NCBI RefSeq assembly: GCF_000496695.1
Contig: NZ_BAUJ01000057.1
Coordinates: 1-35,957, forward strand
Direction: 5' to 3'
Source: Vibrio halioticoli NBRC 102217
GTDB taxonomy: Bacteria; Pseudomonadota; Gammaproteobacteria; Enterobacterales; Vibrionaceae
DNA: 35,957 bases
In this document: piece after piece, positions 25,458 through 34,600 of the stretch
How positions within the stretch are numbered: the stretch's first letter is position 1
Layout: the number at the start of each line of letters is the position of its first letter
The notes under the pieces: model-generated
The model's input: only the letters and a program-made list of their open reading frames with translations
What the model was told of the DNA's origin: nothing
Database searches by the model: none
Position numbers and translations under genes: made by a program

Positions 25458-26003
25458 TTATTTTTGAATTGTCACTTTAGTGACAACGATAGGCGTTGCT
25501 GGGATATCTTTCATGAAACCATTGCTTTTGGTCGGTACACTCGCCATTTTTTTCACAACATCAAAACCTTCAACCACTTGACCAAATACCGCGTAACCAG
25601 GGTTAGATGATGAGTAGTTTAAAAATTCATTATCAGAGTAGTTAATGAAAAACTGACGAGTTGCTGAGTCAGGGTTATTGGTACGAGCCATTGCCACACT
25701 AGCGGTTTTATTTTTCAGACCATTGCTGGCTTCGTTTTTGATAGGGCCGTAGGTTTTAATTTGCGTCATATTTTCATCAAAACCACCACCTTGAGCCATA
25801 AAGCCAGGAATAACGCGATGGAAAATAGTGCCTTCATAGCTGCCATCTTTTACATAGCGAAGGAAGTTAGCGCTACTTAGAGGGGCTTTTTCTTCATTGA
25901 GCTGAATAGTGAAGTGACCTAAGGTTGTTTCGAATACCACTTTGGTATTGGCAAATACTGACGCGCTAAATAGCGCACAGATTACAAGTAGTAATCGGCT
26001 CAT
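25458..26003 (-). CDS. ppiA: Periplasmic peptidyl-prolyl isomerase (cyclophilin, PpiA-like)
   Basis: This 181-residue cyclophilin catalyses cis-trans isomerisation of proline peptide bonds. A signal peptide of about 18 residues (MSRLLLVICALFSASVFA) sends it to the periplasm. The cyclophilin core is clear: FHRVIPGFMAQGGGF contains the catalytic Arg, followed by SVAMART, SATRQFFINYSDN and YAVFGQVVEGFDVVKKM. It lacks the Trp used for cyclosporin binding in eukaryotic forms, as usual for the bacterial PpiA group. The start overlaps the yajG stop by four bases, so the two genes are coupled. Confidence 0.92.
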   Translation of the reverse strand: MSRLLLVICALFSASVFANTKVVFETTLGHFTIQLNEEKAPLSSANFLRYVKDGSYEGTIFHRVIPGFMAQGGGFDENMTQIKTYGPIKNEASNGLKNKTASVAMARTNNPDSATRQFFINYSDNEFLNYSSSNPGYAVFGQVVEGFDVVKKMASVPTKSNGFMKDIPATPIVVTKVTIQK

Positions 26004-26575
26004 TGAAATTTCTCCTGCATGTAATTGATAAGTTCTACGTCATTGGCGATGTCATTTAACACGAGCTTAGATACGTGATTAAGCATATGTTCGATTTGTT
26101 CGTTAGAAGCACCCATAGAGTTATCGCCTTTGGCACTGCCAGAATAGGTTTTAACAAACTTTCCTGTTGGGGTTTCAGCAGTCACTTTTAAGGTAACTTT
26201 GGCATCCATTTTGTTGCTAAAAGTAGATGATTTTACTCGAACTAAAGCTTCTTGTAGTTCTACTTCAATGCTGTTGTCACTATTGTTGGCAATCACAAAG
26301 CCTTGAGACTGTAAAATTGATTGCATGGCATTATTTAAGGCAATTCTTGCATTTTGTTTTGCATGAATAGGCATCGCCTTATCATCATCTTTTTTAACTA
26401 ATGCTAAGTATTGAGCAGTACGAACGTCAGTCGTAGTTAGGCTTAACGTTTTTTGTTCGTTGATAGTCACTTGACTGCTATCTGCTTGCGGGTTGAAATT
26501 CAGTTGTTGGTCGGTTGGGCTAGCACAACCGCTCAATATAAGGGCTGAAAAAGCAATAATCAGCAAATGTTTCAT
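26000..26575 (-). CDS. yajG: YajG family lipoprotein
   Basis: This 191-residue lipoprotein starts at the ATG that gives MKHLLIIAFSALILSGCASP, with the lipidated Cys at residue 17; AAGGGA lies upstream. An in-frame start seven codons earlier is less likely, because it would put charged residues ahead of the signal and includes the ribosome site itself. The rest matches the YajG family (QNARIALNNAMQSILQSQGF). Its role is unknown. It sits next to ampG in E. coli too, suggesting a cell-envelope link. ppiA overlaps its end. Confidence 0.88.
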   Translation of the reverse strand: MKHLLIIAFSALILSGCASPTDQQLNFNPQADSSQVTINEQKTLSLTTTDVRTAQYLALVKKDDDKAMPIHAKQNARIALNNAMQSILQSQGFVIANNSDNSIEVELQEALVRVKSSTFSNKMDAKVTLKVTAETPTGKFVKTYSGSAKGDNSMGASNEQIEHMLNHVSKLVLNDIANDVELINYMQEKFQ

Positions 26576-26615
26576 TGATAGTTCCCTTAATAACATAGTG
26601 AAAAATAAAGTACTT

Positions 26616-26641
26616 CACCGAGAGTAGCATACACCTCGGTG
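26616..26641 (-). terminator. Weak terminator-like hairpin after rlmG
   Basis: CACCGAG (26616-26622) and CTCGGTG (26635-26641) form a 7-bp stem. On the minus strand, after the hairpin, comes AAGTACTTTATTTTT, a T-rich but interrupted tail. It lies between rlmG and yajG and may only partly end transcription. Confidence 0.45.
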
Positions 26642-26664
26642 TTATAACGTTAGTTGATTGATTT

Positions 26665-27801
26665 TCAAGAGGCTTTCTTTGCCGAAAGAATCACAAACTT
26701 CTTATTACTGGCCACCACGCTGACTCGGCCTTTGCCAAATAAGCGTGTCAACTTAGCCAAATAACCTAAGTGCCCGTTACCCACAACCAATAATTCTCCA
26801 GCAGTTTCTAGAACATTATGGGCATCACAAAACATTTGCCATGCTATGTGATCCGTTACGGTGTTTTGTTGATGAAAAGGAGGATTACACACCACCAGAT
26901 CGTAACTGTCTTTTTTAAAGTCTTCGAGGCAATTATTGGCTAGAAACGTATAACGTTCAGGGTTATCGACATTGGCGGTGACGTTCATTCGCGCCGATTC
27001 CACCGCCATGAAACTTTCATCAACACTGGTAATGGTAGAAAGAGGATTGTTTCGCCCCAATTTGACCGATAACACACCATTACCACAACCTAAGTCGATA
27101 ATATTTTTATGCTTCGAACCTTGCGGAAGATGTTCAAGTATAAAGCGTGCACCTAGATCTAAGCTTTCCCCTGAATAGACATTGGCTAAGTTGTTTAGCT
27201 GCATATTATGTTCAGGTACATCCCATGTGGTTTTTTCGTCAACTATTGGCGTTGCTTGATCACCAACCTGACTAAAGACTAAGCGATGCTTTTTCCATGC
27301 CAGAGAAGTGCGGGTTTCACCGAGGTGTTTTTCAAATAACTTCAGCGTTGAGGTATGAATGGCATTGGCTTTATTGACCGCAACGACTGGGGTTTCTGGG
27401 TTTAAGTGCGTTTTAAGTTGATGCAATTGCCAGGTTAGGAATCGATTACTCTTAGGTAGTTGCATAATGACAGCATCAATGTCGTTTGGCATCGCATCAG
27501 TTGAGTGTAATAGAGTAATTTCATTGCATTGATTTAAGAGGAGATTTTGTTGTGCGCCTTTTTGACTGACGAGTGAGTCAGTTTGCAGGTAGACGTGATG
27601 CTCATGAGAAAACCAGCAGCTTAGGGCACCAAAATTATCATTTAAAATTAAAACTTTAGAGCCTAGTGGTAATGGCGTTTCAATAAAATGGTTAATAACG
27701 TATTCATCCCCTGCATCCCAAGCTTGCAGTGTTTCGCTAGCCCTTTTGGGGTATCGATGAAGAGTAAATTGTTGGTCGTGCAGTACGAGCTCTGTTTTCA
27801 T
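26665..27801 (-). CDS. rlmG: 23S rRNA (guanine-1835-N2) methyltransferase RlmG
   Basis: RlmG methylates N2 of G1835 in 23S rRNA. The protein is 378 residues, the same as E. coli RlmG. It has the RsmC/RlmG two-domain layout: a degenerate N-terminal methyltransferase-like half (VLILNDNFGALSCWF, HTSTLKLFEKHLGETRTSLA) and a catalytic C-terminal half. The catalytic half has the SAM loop NIIDLGCGNGVLSVKLG and the NPPFHQQ motif at residues 306-312. RsmC is the closest alternative, but the N-terminal match to RlmG is stronger. It diverges from bolA. Confidence 0.92.
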   Translation of the reverse strand: MKTELVLHDQQFTLHRYPKRASETLQAWDAGDEYVINHFIETPLPLGSKVLILNDNFGALSCWFSHEHHVYLQTDSLVSQKGAQQNLLLNQCNEITLLHSTDAMPNDIDAVIMQLPKSNRFLTWQLHQLKTHLNPETPVVAVNKANAIHTSTLKLFEKHLGETRTSLAWKKHRLVFSQVGDQATPIVDEKTTWDVPEHNMQLNNLANVYSGESLDLGARFILEHLPQGSKHKNIIDLGCGNGVLSVKLGRNNPLSTITSVDESFMAVESARMNVTANVDNPERYTFLANNCLEDFKKDSYDLVVCNPPFHQQNTVTDHIAWQMFCDAHNVLETAGELLVVGNGHLGYLAKLTRLFGKGRVSVVASNKKFVILSAKKAS

Positions 27802-27843
27802 GATTATAAATGTTAAAAAAGTGATCCTAAACTTTGTCTATTG

Positions 27844-27868
27844 TCGCAAATTAGCGCTATTTTTGCGA
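27844..27868. promoter_or_regulatory. Inverted repeat in the rlmG-bolA spacer
   Basis: TCGCAAA (27844-27850) and TTTGCGA (27862-27868) form a perfect 7-bp inverted repeat around a spacer that includes the palindrome AGCGCT. It is 43 bases upstream of rlmG and could be an operator for the divergent region. No binding protein is suggested. Confidence 0.25.
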
Positions 27869-27961
27869 ATTAACTTATTGTTCTGTTTTAGAATAGAGGG
27901 AGTGTTCTAGTTTAATTTGGTTTGTATTTCGTAGTAAATTGTACAGAATGATAAAAGCACT

Positions 27962-27992
27962 ATACGTTTATTATCTATATTCCTAAACGTAT
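27962..27992 (+). promoter_or_regulatory. Inverted repeat in the bolA leader
   Basis: ATACGTTTA (27962-27970) and TAAACGTAT (27984-27992) are perfect 9-bp inverse complements with a 13-base spacer, ending 17 bases before the bolA start. It could be an operator or a 5'-leader hairpin next to the AGAGAG ribosome site. The function is unknown. Confidence 0.4.
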
Positions 27993-28009
27993 CAACATAG
28001 AGAGATAGC

Positions 28010-28312
28010 ATGCGACAGCAGAAAATTGAGAAAAAATTGGATTTTTACTTCTCTCCGTATCACTTACAAGTTATCAACGAGAGCTACAAACACAATGTGC
28101 CGGAAGGTTCAGAGAGTCATTTTAAGGTCGTTATTGTCAGTGATAAATTTGCAGGTTTAAGATTGGTTGCTCGCCATCGTCTAGTAAATGAAGCCCTAAC
28201 CGATGAATTTGGTGAAGGGTTACATGCACTTTCAATGCATACACTGACAAAAGAAGAATGGAAGCAACAAACATTTCCCAGCTCTCCAGATTGTATGGGG
28301 GGAGGCCATTAA
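28010..28312 (+). CDS. bolA: BolA family protein
   Basis: This 100-residue protein is a BolA ortholog. [20 protein letters not shown] is nearly the same as E. coli BolA ([18 protein letters not shown]), and the conserved [12 protein letters not shown] and [13 protein letters not shown] segments follow. BolA proteins pair with monothiol glutaredoxins through a shared 2Fe-2S cluster. In E. coli BolA also acts in morphology and biofilm control under stress. The C-terminal tail ends SPDCMGGGH. It is monocistronic, divergent from rlmG, with nqrA 356 bases downstream. Confidence 0.94.
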   Translation: MRQQKIEKKLDFYFSPYHLQVINESYKHNVPEGSESHFKVVIVSDKFAGLRLVARHRLVNEALTDEFGEGLHALSMHTLTKEEWKQQTFPSSPDCMGGGH

Positions 28313-28668
28313 AGGGCAGGGCTCTATTCTAGAGTCTCATTAAGTAATTCTAATAATTGTTACATTTTATCGATCGTTCACAAAGTGACCTTTAATTCAT
28401 AAAATTAATGTGAGTGCCGTGTTTTGGATCAATTTTTATGATGTTTATAACAAAAAATGTATGATTTTTTGCTAATCGTCGCGGCTCATCGTGGAATGTA
28501 TGCAAGCGTTAATGTTAGAATTGCGAGCCCTGAAGAGCCTTATGAAAGGTTCATTTAGTAGTTCACAAGGATATGTTAGAAAAAACCGACCTATCTGTTA
28601 TAAATAAGAGCATGCAAAGTGTGTTTTTGTTATGAAAGTCTTTTTTCCTTAAAATAGTGCAAGTGCGT
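28313..28668. other. Long bolA-nqrA intergenic region, nqr promoter and leader
   Basis: No gene is visible in these 356 AT-rich bases. A short CTCTA/TAGAG hairpin sits just after bolA without a T-tract. A possible sigma70-type promoter is TTGGAT (28424-28429), 16 bases, then TATAAC (28446-28451). If it is used, the nqr mRNA has a leader of about 210 bases. GTTCAC/GTGAC symmetry near 28376-28389 and GGCTC (28483)/GAGCC (28525) pairing are seen but not assigned. No clear CRP, Fur or LexA site was found. Confidence 0.35.
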
Positions 28669-30009
28669 ATGATTACAATTAAAAAGGGTTTGGACCTGCC
28701 TATATCAGGTGCTCCTACCCAGGTGATTAATGACGGGAATCCCGTTTCAAAAGTCGCCTTGCTGGGCGAAGAGTACGTGGGCATGCGACCAACAATGCAT
28801 GTTCGCGAAGGGGATGTGGTAAAGAAGGGACAGGTTCTTTTTGCTGATAAAAAGAATCCTGGCGTGGTCTTTACTGCACCTCAAAGCGGAACGGTTACTC
28901 AGGTAAACCGTGGTGCAAAGCGTGTTTTGCAATCAGTTGTTATTGAAACAGCTGGTGATGAGCAAATTACCTTTGATAAATATGAACAACAAGAGCTGGC
29001 TAAGTTAGATGCGGATGTCATTCGCAAGCAACTGGTTGATTCTGGTTCATGGACCGCTTTAAAAACTCGTCCGTTCAGTAAGGTTCCCGCAGTCGATTCT
29101 TCGACTGATGCCATCTTTGTTACGGCAATAGATACCAACCCATTAGCAGGAAATCCTGACGTTATTATTAACGAGCAGGATGAAGCATTTGTAGCAGGTT
29201 TAGACCTTCTCTCAGTGCTTACTAATGGCAAGGTTTATGTGTGTAAAAGTGGTGGTTCTCTTCCTCGTTCAGAACAAAGTAATGTTGAGGAGCATGTATT
29301 CTCTGGCCCACACCCTGCGGGTCTAGTGGGCACTCACATGCACTTTTTGTATCCCGTCAACGAACAGCATGTCGCTTGGAACATCAATTACCAAGACGTT
29401 ATTGCTTTCGGTAAGTTATTTTTAACGGGTGAAATCTATACAGATCGTGTCGTGGCTCTTGGTGGTCCTGTCGTGAGCAACCCGCGTTTGGTTCGCACTA
29501 CATTAGGTGCATACCTTCCTGAATTAGTCGACAAAGAATTGATGCCAGGAGAAGTACGTATTATCTCTGGTTCTGTGCTTTGGGGTACAAACGCAACGGG
29601 TCCTCATGCTTTCCTAGGTCGTTATCACATGCAGGTTTCTGCATTGCGCGAAGGAAGAGATAAAGAGTTCTTAGGCTGGGCTATGCCTGGTAAAAACAAG
29701 TTCTCTGTGACGCGTTCATTCCTTGGTCATTTATTTAAAGGCCAATTATACAACTTAACTACATCGCTAAATGGCGGTGAGCGTGCGATGGTTCCAATTG
29801 GTAATTACGAAAAAGTAATGCCATTGGATATTGAGCCTACGCTGCTTCTGCGCGATTTGTGTGCTGGAGATGTAGACAGTGCGCAACGCTTAGGTGTGTT
29901 AGAGCTATCCGAAGAAGATGTCGCCCTTTGTACTTATGTTTGTTCTGGCAAATATGAGTTTGGTGAATTACTTCGTGAGTGTCTAGACACTATCGAGAAG
30001 GAAGGTTAA
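28669..30009 (+). CDS. nqrA: Na+-translocating NADH:quinone reductase subunit A
   Basis: NqrA is the cytoplasmic, peripherally attached subunit of the Na+-NQR complex, which oxidises NADH, reduces ubiquinone and pumps Na+. The ATG at 28669 gives [16 protein letters not shown], the canonical Vibrio start; an in-frame GTG at 28657 is rejected. The protein is 446 residues. Typical segments are [17 protein letters not shown], the biotinyl-like [38 protein letters not shown] and [18 protein letters not shown]. It is the first gene of the nqr operon; nqrB starts three bases after its stop. Confidence 0.97.
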   Translation: MITIKKGLDLPISGAPTQVINDGNPVSKVALLGEEYVGMRPTMHVREGDVVKKGQVLFADKKNPGVVFTAPQSGTVTQVNRGAKRVLQSVVIETAGDEQITFDKYEQQELAKLDADVIRKQLVDSGSWTALKTRPFSKVPAVDSSTDAIFVTAIDTNPLAGNPDVIINEQDEAFVAGLDLLSVLTNGKVYVCKSGGSLPRSEQSNVEEHVFSGPHPAGLVGTHMHFLYPVNEQHVAWNINYQDVIAFGKLFLTGEIYTDRVVALGGPVVSNPRLVRTTLGAYLPELVDKELMPGEVRIISGSVLWGTNATGPHAFLGRYHMQVSALREGRDKEFLGWAMPGKNKFSVTRSFLGHLFKGQLYNLTTSLNGGERAMVPIGNYEKVMPLDIEPTLLLRDLCAGDVDSAQRLGVLELSEEDVALCTYVCSGKYEFGELLRECLDTIEKEG

Positions 30010-30012
30010 GTC

Positions 30013-31254
30013 ATGTTGAAGAAATTTATTGAGGATCTCGAACCGCATTTCGAAGCCAACGGTAAATGGGAAAAATGGTATCCACTATATGAAGCGACCG
30101 CGACGCTTTTTTATACTCCGGGTACAATAACAAAAACCAAATCACATGTGCGTGATAGCGTTGATCTAAAGCGCATCATGATCATGGTGTGGTTTGCAGT
30201 TTTCCCTGCGATGTTCTGGGGTATGTACAATACCGGTAACCAAGCAATCACAGCGCTATCTACGTTACATTCTGGTGCTGAATTAGCCACTTTAGTTTCA
30301 GGTAACTGGCACTACTGGCTAACAGAAATGCTGGGAGGTGCTATCAGTGCCGATGCTGGGTGGGGCAGTAAGATGTTGCTTGGTGCAACCTACTTCTTGC
30401 CTATCTATGCCACAGTATTCCTAGTCGGTGGTTTCTGGGAAGTCTTGTTCTGTATCGTGCGTAAACACGAAGTCAACGAAGGCTTTTTTGTTACCTCTAT
30501 CCTGTTTGCATTGATTGTTCCGCCGACATTACCTCTATGGCAAGCTGCACTAGGTATAACCTTTGGTGTTGTTGTCGCAAAAGAGATTTTTGGTGGTACA
30601 GGTCGAAACTTCTTAAACCCTGCGTTGGCGGGCCGTGCATTTTTGTTCTTTGCATATCCGGCACAAATCTCAGGTGATTTAGTTTGGACTGCAGCTGATG
30701 GTTTCTCTGGTGCTACGGCGCTAAGCCAGTGGGCACAAGGTGGTAACTCTAACCTAATCAACAATGTAACAGGCCAATCTATTACTTGGATGGACGCCTT
30801 TATCGGTAATATCCCTGGTTCTATCGGTGAGGTTTCGACCTTATTCTTGATGCTAGGTGCACTGATGATTGTTTACATGGGAATTGCATCTTGGCGCATT
30901 ATCGCCGGTGTAATGATTGGTATGATCGCAACCGCGACCCTATTCAACCTTATTGGTTCTGATTCCAATGCGATGTTTAGTATGCCGTGGCACTGGCACC
31001 TAGTTTTGGGTGGTTTTGCGTTTGGTATGTTCTTCATGGCAACCGATCCTGTCTCTGCCTCTTTTACCAATAAAGGTAAGTGGTGGTACGGTATTTTAAT
31101 TGGTTTGATGTGTGTGTTGATTCGAGTAGTTAACCCGGCATACCCAGAAGGTATGATGCTGGCTATTCTATTTGCGAACCTATTCGCACCACTATTCGAC
31201 CACGTTGTTATCGAGAAGAACATTAAGCGGAGACTAGCACGCTATGGCAAATAA
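30013..31254 (+). CDS. nqrB: Na+-translocating NADH:quinone reductase subunit B
   Basis: NqrB is a multi-helix membrane subunit that carries a covalent FMN, binds riboflavin and quinone, and forms part of the Na+ path. The protein is 413 residues. The flavinylation motif [11 protein letters not shown] places the FMN-bearing threonine at residue 235, equivalent to Thr236 of V. cholerae. Family segments include [20 protein letters not shown] and [19 protein letters not shown]. The ribosome site GGAAGG lies in the end of nqrA, and its own end overlaps nqrC by 11 bases. Confidence 0.97.
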   Translation: MLKKFIEDLEPHFEANGKWEKWYPLYEATATLFYTPGTITKTKSHVRDSVDLKRIMIMVWFAVFPAMFWGMYNTGNQAITALSTLHSGAELATLVSGNWHYWLTEMLGGAISADAGWGSKMLLGATYFLPIYATVFLVGGFWEVLFCIVRKHEVNEGFFVTSILFALIVPPTLPLWQAALGITFGVVVAKEIFGGTGRNFLNPALAGRAFLFFAYPAQISGDLVWTAADGFSGATALSQWAQGGNSNLINNVTGQSITWMDAFIGNIPGSIGEVSTLFLMLGALMIVYMGIASWRIIAGVMIGMIATATLFNLIGSDSNAMFSMPWHWHLVLGGFAFGMFFMATDPVSASFTNKGKWWYGILIGLMCVLIRVVNPAYPEGMMLAILFANLFAPLFDHVVIEKNIKRRLARYGK

Positions 31255-32011
31255 AAACGATAGCATTAAAAAGACGCTAGGTGTCGTTATTGGTTTAAGC
31301 CTGATTTGTTCTATTGTCGTTTCGACGGCAGCAGTAGGGCTACGTGATAAGCAACAAGCCAATGCGGTGCTAGATGAACAAACAAAAATTGTAGAAGTTG
31401 CGAAGATCTCTAAGCAAGGAACAATCCAAGAATTATTTGGAAACTATATTGAACCTCGTTTAGTTGACCTTAAAACCGGTGAGTTCGTTGATGGTGATGC
31501 TGCGGCATACGACCAACGAGCAGCGGCAAAAGATCCAGCACAATCTATTCGATTGGACGCAGCGGATGACACGGCTAAAATTATTCGTCGTGCCAACATT
31601 GCTACTGTGTATCTAGTGAAAGACGGTGATAGCTACTCTAAAGTGATTATCCCTATTCACGGTACAGGTCTTTGGTCAATGATGTACGCTTTTGTTGCGG
31701 TTGAAACAGACGGCAATACAGTGTCAGGTATTACTTACTACGAGCAAGGTGAAACTCCTGGGCTAGGTGGTGAAGTAGAAAACCCGAACTGGGTCGGTCA
31801 ATTCGAAGGCAAACAATTGTTCGATGAGAACTTTAAGCCTGCATTAAAGATTGTTAAGGGCGGCGCAGCACCAAATGATATTCATGGTGTTGATGGCCTT
31901 TCTGGCGCAACTTTGACGGGTAACGGCGTGCAACATACTTTCGATTTCTGGTTAGGCGATATGGGCTTCGGACCATTCCTTGCTAAAGTACGCGAAGGAG
32001 AGCTGAACTAA
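31244..32011 (+). CDS. nqrC: Na+-translocating NADH:quinone reductase subunit C
   Basis: NqrC has one N-terminal membrane helix (residues about 12-33) and a periplasmic FMN domain. [12 protein letters not shown] contains the FMN-bearing threonine, residue 223 here (Thr225 in V. cholerae). The 255-residue length fits the family. It starts inside nqrB (11-base overlap), and its stop overlaps the nqrD ATG by one base, so the three genes are translationally coupled. The flavin is attached by the ApbE encoded downstream. Confidence 0.96.
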   Translation: MANKNDSIKKTLGVVIGLSLICSIVVSTAAVGLRDKQQANAVLDEQTKIVEVAKISKQGTIQELFGNYIEPRLVDLKTGEFVDGDAAAYDQRAAAKDPAQSIRLDAADDTAKIIRRANIATVYLVKDGDSYSKVIIPIHGTGLWSMMYAFVAVETDGNTVSGITYYEQGETPGLGGEVENPNWVGQFEGKQLFDENFKPALKIVKGGAAPNDIHGVDGLSGATLTGNGVQHTFDFWLGDMGFGPFLAKVREGELN

Positions 32012-32643
32012 TGGCTATGTCTAAAGAAATGAAGCAAAACCTTTGGGCTCCTGTTTTAGATAACAACCCAATTGCTTTGCAGGTTCTTGGTGTGTGTTCT
32101 GCGCTTGCGGTAACCACTAAGCTTGAAACAGCATTTGTTATGACACTAGCGGTAATCTTTGTAACCGCTTTGTCTAACTTCTTCGTGTCTGTTATTCGTA
32201 ACCACATTCCAAACAGCGTGCGTATCATCGTGCAGATGGCGATTATCGCTTCATTGGTAATCGTGGTAGACCAAATCCTAAAAGCTTACCTTTACGATAT
32301 CTCTAAGCAGTTATCGGTATTTGTTGGCTTGATCATTACTAACTGTATCGTAATGGGTCGTGCAGAAGCATACGCAATGAAGTCTGCGCCAATCCCATCG
32401 CTACTTGATGGTATCGGTAATGGTTTAGGTTATGGTTTCGTACTGATTACTGTGGCATTTTTCCGTGAACTGATTGGTTCTGGCAAATTGTTTGGTATGG
32501 AAGTACTTCCTCTAGTGTCTGACGGTGGTTGGTATCAGCCTAACGGTATGTTCTTGCTTGCGCCGTCTGCATTCTTCTTGATTGGCTTCATGATTTGGGT
32601 GATTCGTATCTTCAAGCCTGAACAAATAGAAGCGAAGGAGTAG
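32011..32643 (+). CDS. nqrD: Na+-translocating NADH:quinone reductase subunit D
   Basis: NqrD is a 210-residue membrane subunit with about six helices in the inverted-topology pair NqrD/NqrE, which together hold an iron centre in the membrane. Segments such as [40 protein letters not shown] and [20 protein letters not shown] are nearly invariant in the family. The Cys in the [11 protein letters not shown] helix is a candidate iron ligand. It shares one base with nqrC, and nqrE begins seven bases after it. Confidence 0.97.
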   Translation: MAMSKEMKQNLWAPVLDNNPIALQVLGVCSALAVTTKLETAFVMTLAVIFVTALSNFFVSVIRNHIPNSVRIIVQMAIIASLVIVVDQILKAYLYDISKQLSVFVGLIITNCIVMGRAEAYAMKSAPIPSLLDGIGNGLGYGFVLITVAFFRELIGSGKLFGMEVLPLVSDGGWYQPNGMFLLAPSAFFLIGFMIWVIRIFKPEQIEAKE

Positions 32644-32650
32644 TAGCACG

Positions 32651-33247
32651 ATGGAACATTATATTAGCTTGCTGGTTAAATCGATTTTCATCGAAAACCT
32701 AGCATTATCCTTCTTCTTGGGCATGTGTACATTCCTTGCTGTATCTAAGAAGGTGAAAACCTCTTTCGGTCTTGGTGTTGCAGTAGTGGTGGTATTAACC
32801 ATCGCTGTTCCTGTGAACAACTTACTGTACAACCTAGTGTTGAAAGAGAATGCGTTAGTCTCGGGTGTGGATTTAAGTTTCCTTAACTTCATCACCTTCA
32901 TCGGTGTTATTGCAGCTCTAGTACAGATTTTGGAAATGGTATTAGACCGCTTCTTCCCACCTTTGTACAACGCGCTAGGTATTTTCCTACCGTTGATTAC
33001 GGTGAACTGTGCAATTTTCGGTGGCGTATCTTTCATGGTACAGCGTGACTACAACTTTGCTGAATCGGTCGTGTATGGCTTTGGTTCTGGCGTAGGTTGG
33101 ATGCTAGCAATCGTTGCTCTTGCAGGTCTACGTGAAAAGATGAAGTACTCTGATGTACCTCCAGGTCTACGCGGCCTTGGTATTACGTTCATCACTGTAG
33201 GCCTAATGGCGTTGGGCTTTATGTCTTTCTCCGGTGTTCAACTGTAA
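32651..33247 (+). CDS. nqrE: Na+-translocating NADH:quinone reductase subunit E
   Basis: NqrE is a 198-residue membrane subunit homologous to NqrD but inserted in the opposite sense. [40 protein letters not shown] and [20 protein letters not shown] are characteristic. The Cys residues in the LGMCTF and TVNCAIFGG helices face those of NqrD and are known to surround the membrane iron centre. The GAAGGAG ribosome site lies in the end of nqrD. Confidence 0.97.
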   Translation: MEHYISLLVKSIFIENLALSFFLGMCTFLAVSKKVKTSFGLGVAVVVVLTIAVPVNNLLYNLVLKENALVSGVDLSFLNFITFIGVIAALVQILEMVLDRFFPPLYNALGIFLPLITVNCAIFGGVSFMVQRDYNFAESVVYGFGSGVGWMLAIVALAGLREKMKYSDVPPGLRGLGITFITVGLMALGFMSFSGVQL

Positions 33248-33270
33248 GAGTAAATTATAAGGATTAGTCA

Positions 33271-34497
33271 ATGAATACGATCGTTCTTGGCGTTGTGATG
33301 TTTACTCTGATTGTATTGGTGTTAGTGCTAGTGATTTTATTCGCTAAATCTAAGCTGGTACCAACGGGTGACGTCAATATTTTAGTTAATGGTGATCCAG
33401 AGAAAGGTTTTACCGTTTCTCCGGGTGACAAACTGCTGAGTGCACTTGCAGGCAACGGTATCTTTGTATCGTCAGCTTGTGGTGGCGGTGGCTCTTGTGG
33501 TCAGTGTCGCGTTAAAGTGAAATCCGGTGGTGGTGATATCTTACCAACTGAGCTTGACCATATTAGTAAAGGTGAAGCACGTGAAGGTGAGCGTTTAGCC
33601 TGTCAGGTTGCTATAAAAACTGACATGGAAATCGAACTTCCTGAAGAGATCTTCGGTGTTAAAAAGTGGGAATGTACGGTTCTTTCTAATGACAACGAAG
33701 CGACTTTCATCAAAGAGCTTGTACTGCAAATTCCTGATGGTGAAGAAGTACCGTTCCGTGCGGGTGGTTACATTCAGATTGAAGCTGAACCTCATCACAT
33801 TAAATATGCTGACTTTGATATTCCAGATGAGTACCGTGAAGATTGGGATAAATTCAATCTATTCCGTTACGAATCTATCGTAAAAGAAGAGTCTATCCGT
33901 GCATACTCAATGGCTTCTTATCCAGAAGAAAAAGGCCTTATTAAGCTGAACGTGCGTATTGCTACGCCGCCGCCTAATAATCCTGACGTTCCACCGGGCA
34001 TTATGTCTTCGTACATTTGGTCTCTAAAAGCAGGCGACAAGTGTACTATTTCAGGTCCATTTGGTGAGTTCTTCGCTAAAGATACTGATAACGAAATGGT
34101 GTTTGTTGGTGGTGGTGCTGGTATGGCTCCAATGCGCTCTCATATCTTTGATCAGCTGCTACGTTTGCAATCTAAGCGTAAGATGACGTTCTGGTATGGT
34201 GCTCGTTCGAAACGTGAAATGTTCTACATTGAAGATTTCGATAAACTAGCCGAAGAAAATGACAACTTTGTATGGCATTGTGCGTTATCTGATCCTCTTC
34301 CAGAGGATAACTGGGATGGCTACACAGGCTTCATACACAACGTATTATACGAAAACTATCTGAAGGATCACGAAGCTCCAGAAGATTGTGAGTACTACAT
34401 GTGTGGTCCACCTATGATGAACGCAGCTGTAATCGGCATGCTAAAAGACCTAGGTGTAGAGGATGAAAACATCCTACTTGATGACTTCGGTGGCTAA
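33271..34497 (+). CDS. nqrF: Na+-translocating NADH:quinone reductase subunit F
   Basis: NqrF is the entry subunit, taking electrons from NADH by FAD and a 2Fe-2S cluster. The protein is 408 residues: one N-terminal membrane helix (about 3-25), a ferredoxin domain with Cys70, Cys76, Cys79 and Cys111, then the ferredoxin-reductase module. The module has the FAD motif RAYSMASYP (Arg210, Tyr212, Ser213) and the NADH-binding [14 protein letters not shown] and [10 protein letters not shown]. Residue numbers equal those known for V. cholerae. AAGGA is the ribosome site. A terminator-like hairpin follows the stop. Confidence 0.97.
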   Translation: MNTIVLGVVMFTLIVLVLVLVILFAKSKLVPTGDVNILVNGDPEKGFTVSPGDKLLSALAGNGIFVSSACGGGGSCGQCRVKVKSGGGDILPTELDHISKGEAREGERLACQVAIKTDMEIELPEEIFGVKKWECTVLSNDNEATFIKELVLQIPDGEEVPFRAGGYIQIEAEPHHIKYADFDIPDEYREDWDKFNLFRYESIVKEESIRAYSMASYPEEKGLIKLNVRIATPPPNNPDVPPGIMSSYIWSLKAGDKCTISGPFGEFFAKDTDNEMVFVGGGAGMAPMRSHIFDQLLRLQSKRKMTFWYGARSKREMFYIEDFDKLAEENDNFVWHCALSDPLPEDNWDGYTGFIHNVLYENYLKDHEAPEDCEYYMCGPPMMNAAVIGMLKDLGVEDENILLDDFGG

Positions 34498-34507
34498 GCC
34501 GTAATCA

Positions 34508-34552
34508 GATAAAACAATGGCTGGCTCTTTGAGTCAGCCATTTTGTTTTATC
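34508..34552 (+). terminator. Terminator-like hairpin between nqrF and apbE
   Basis: GATAAAACAATGGCTG (34508-34523) pairs with CAGCCATTTTGTTTTATC (34535-34552), with a two-base bulge, an 11-base loop and a T-rich descending arm. It closes the structural nqr genes. An in-frame ATG at 34517 lies in the left arm and is not the apbE start. Since apbE and nqrM follow with no obvious promoter, it is probably leaky. Confidence 0.75.
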
Positions 34553-34600
34553 GTCTATCGCGATAGTAGGCTTGCCCTGTATTGGTATAAGGAAAACAAG

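Noticed and set aside
26576..26596. Start for yajG seven codons upstream
   Set aside because: The extra residues precede a complete lipoprotein signal and cover the AAGGGA ribosome site.
27821..27850. Second ECF11-type promoter (TGATCC) near rlmG/bolA
   Set aside because: TGATCC is present at 27822, but no TA-rich -10 follows at 17-18 bases on the plus strand, and bolA is far downstream.
28376..28389. CRP site in the nqrA upstream region
   Set aside because: TTCACAAAGTGAC has the half-sites in the wrong order and spacing (TCAC-N3-GTGA rather than GTGA-N6-TCAC).
28508..28518. ArcA box before nqrA
   Set aside because: GTTAATGTTA is only one short repeat in AT-rich DNA, too little for a claim without a matrix search.
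34517..34600. ATG start for apbE 28 codons upstream
   Set aside because: It lies in the left arm of the nqrF terminator and would place 28 residues before a clean lipoprotein signal. The ATG at 34601 has a good ribosome site.
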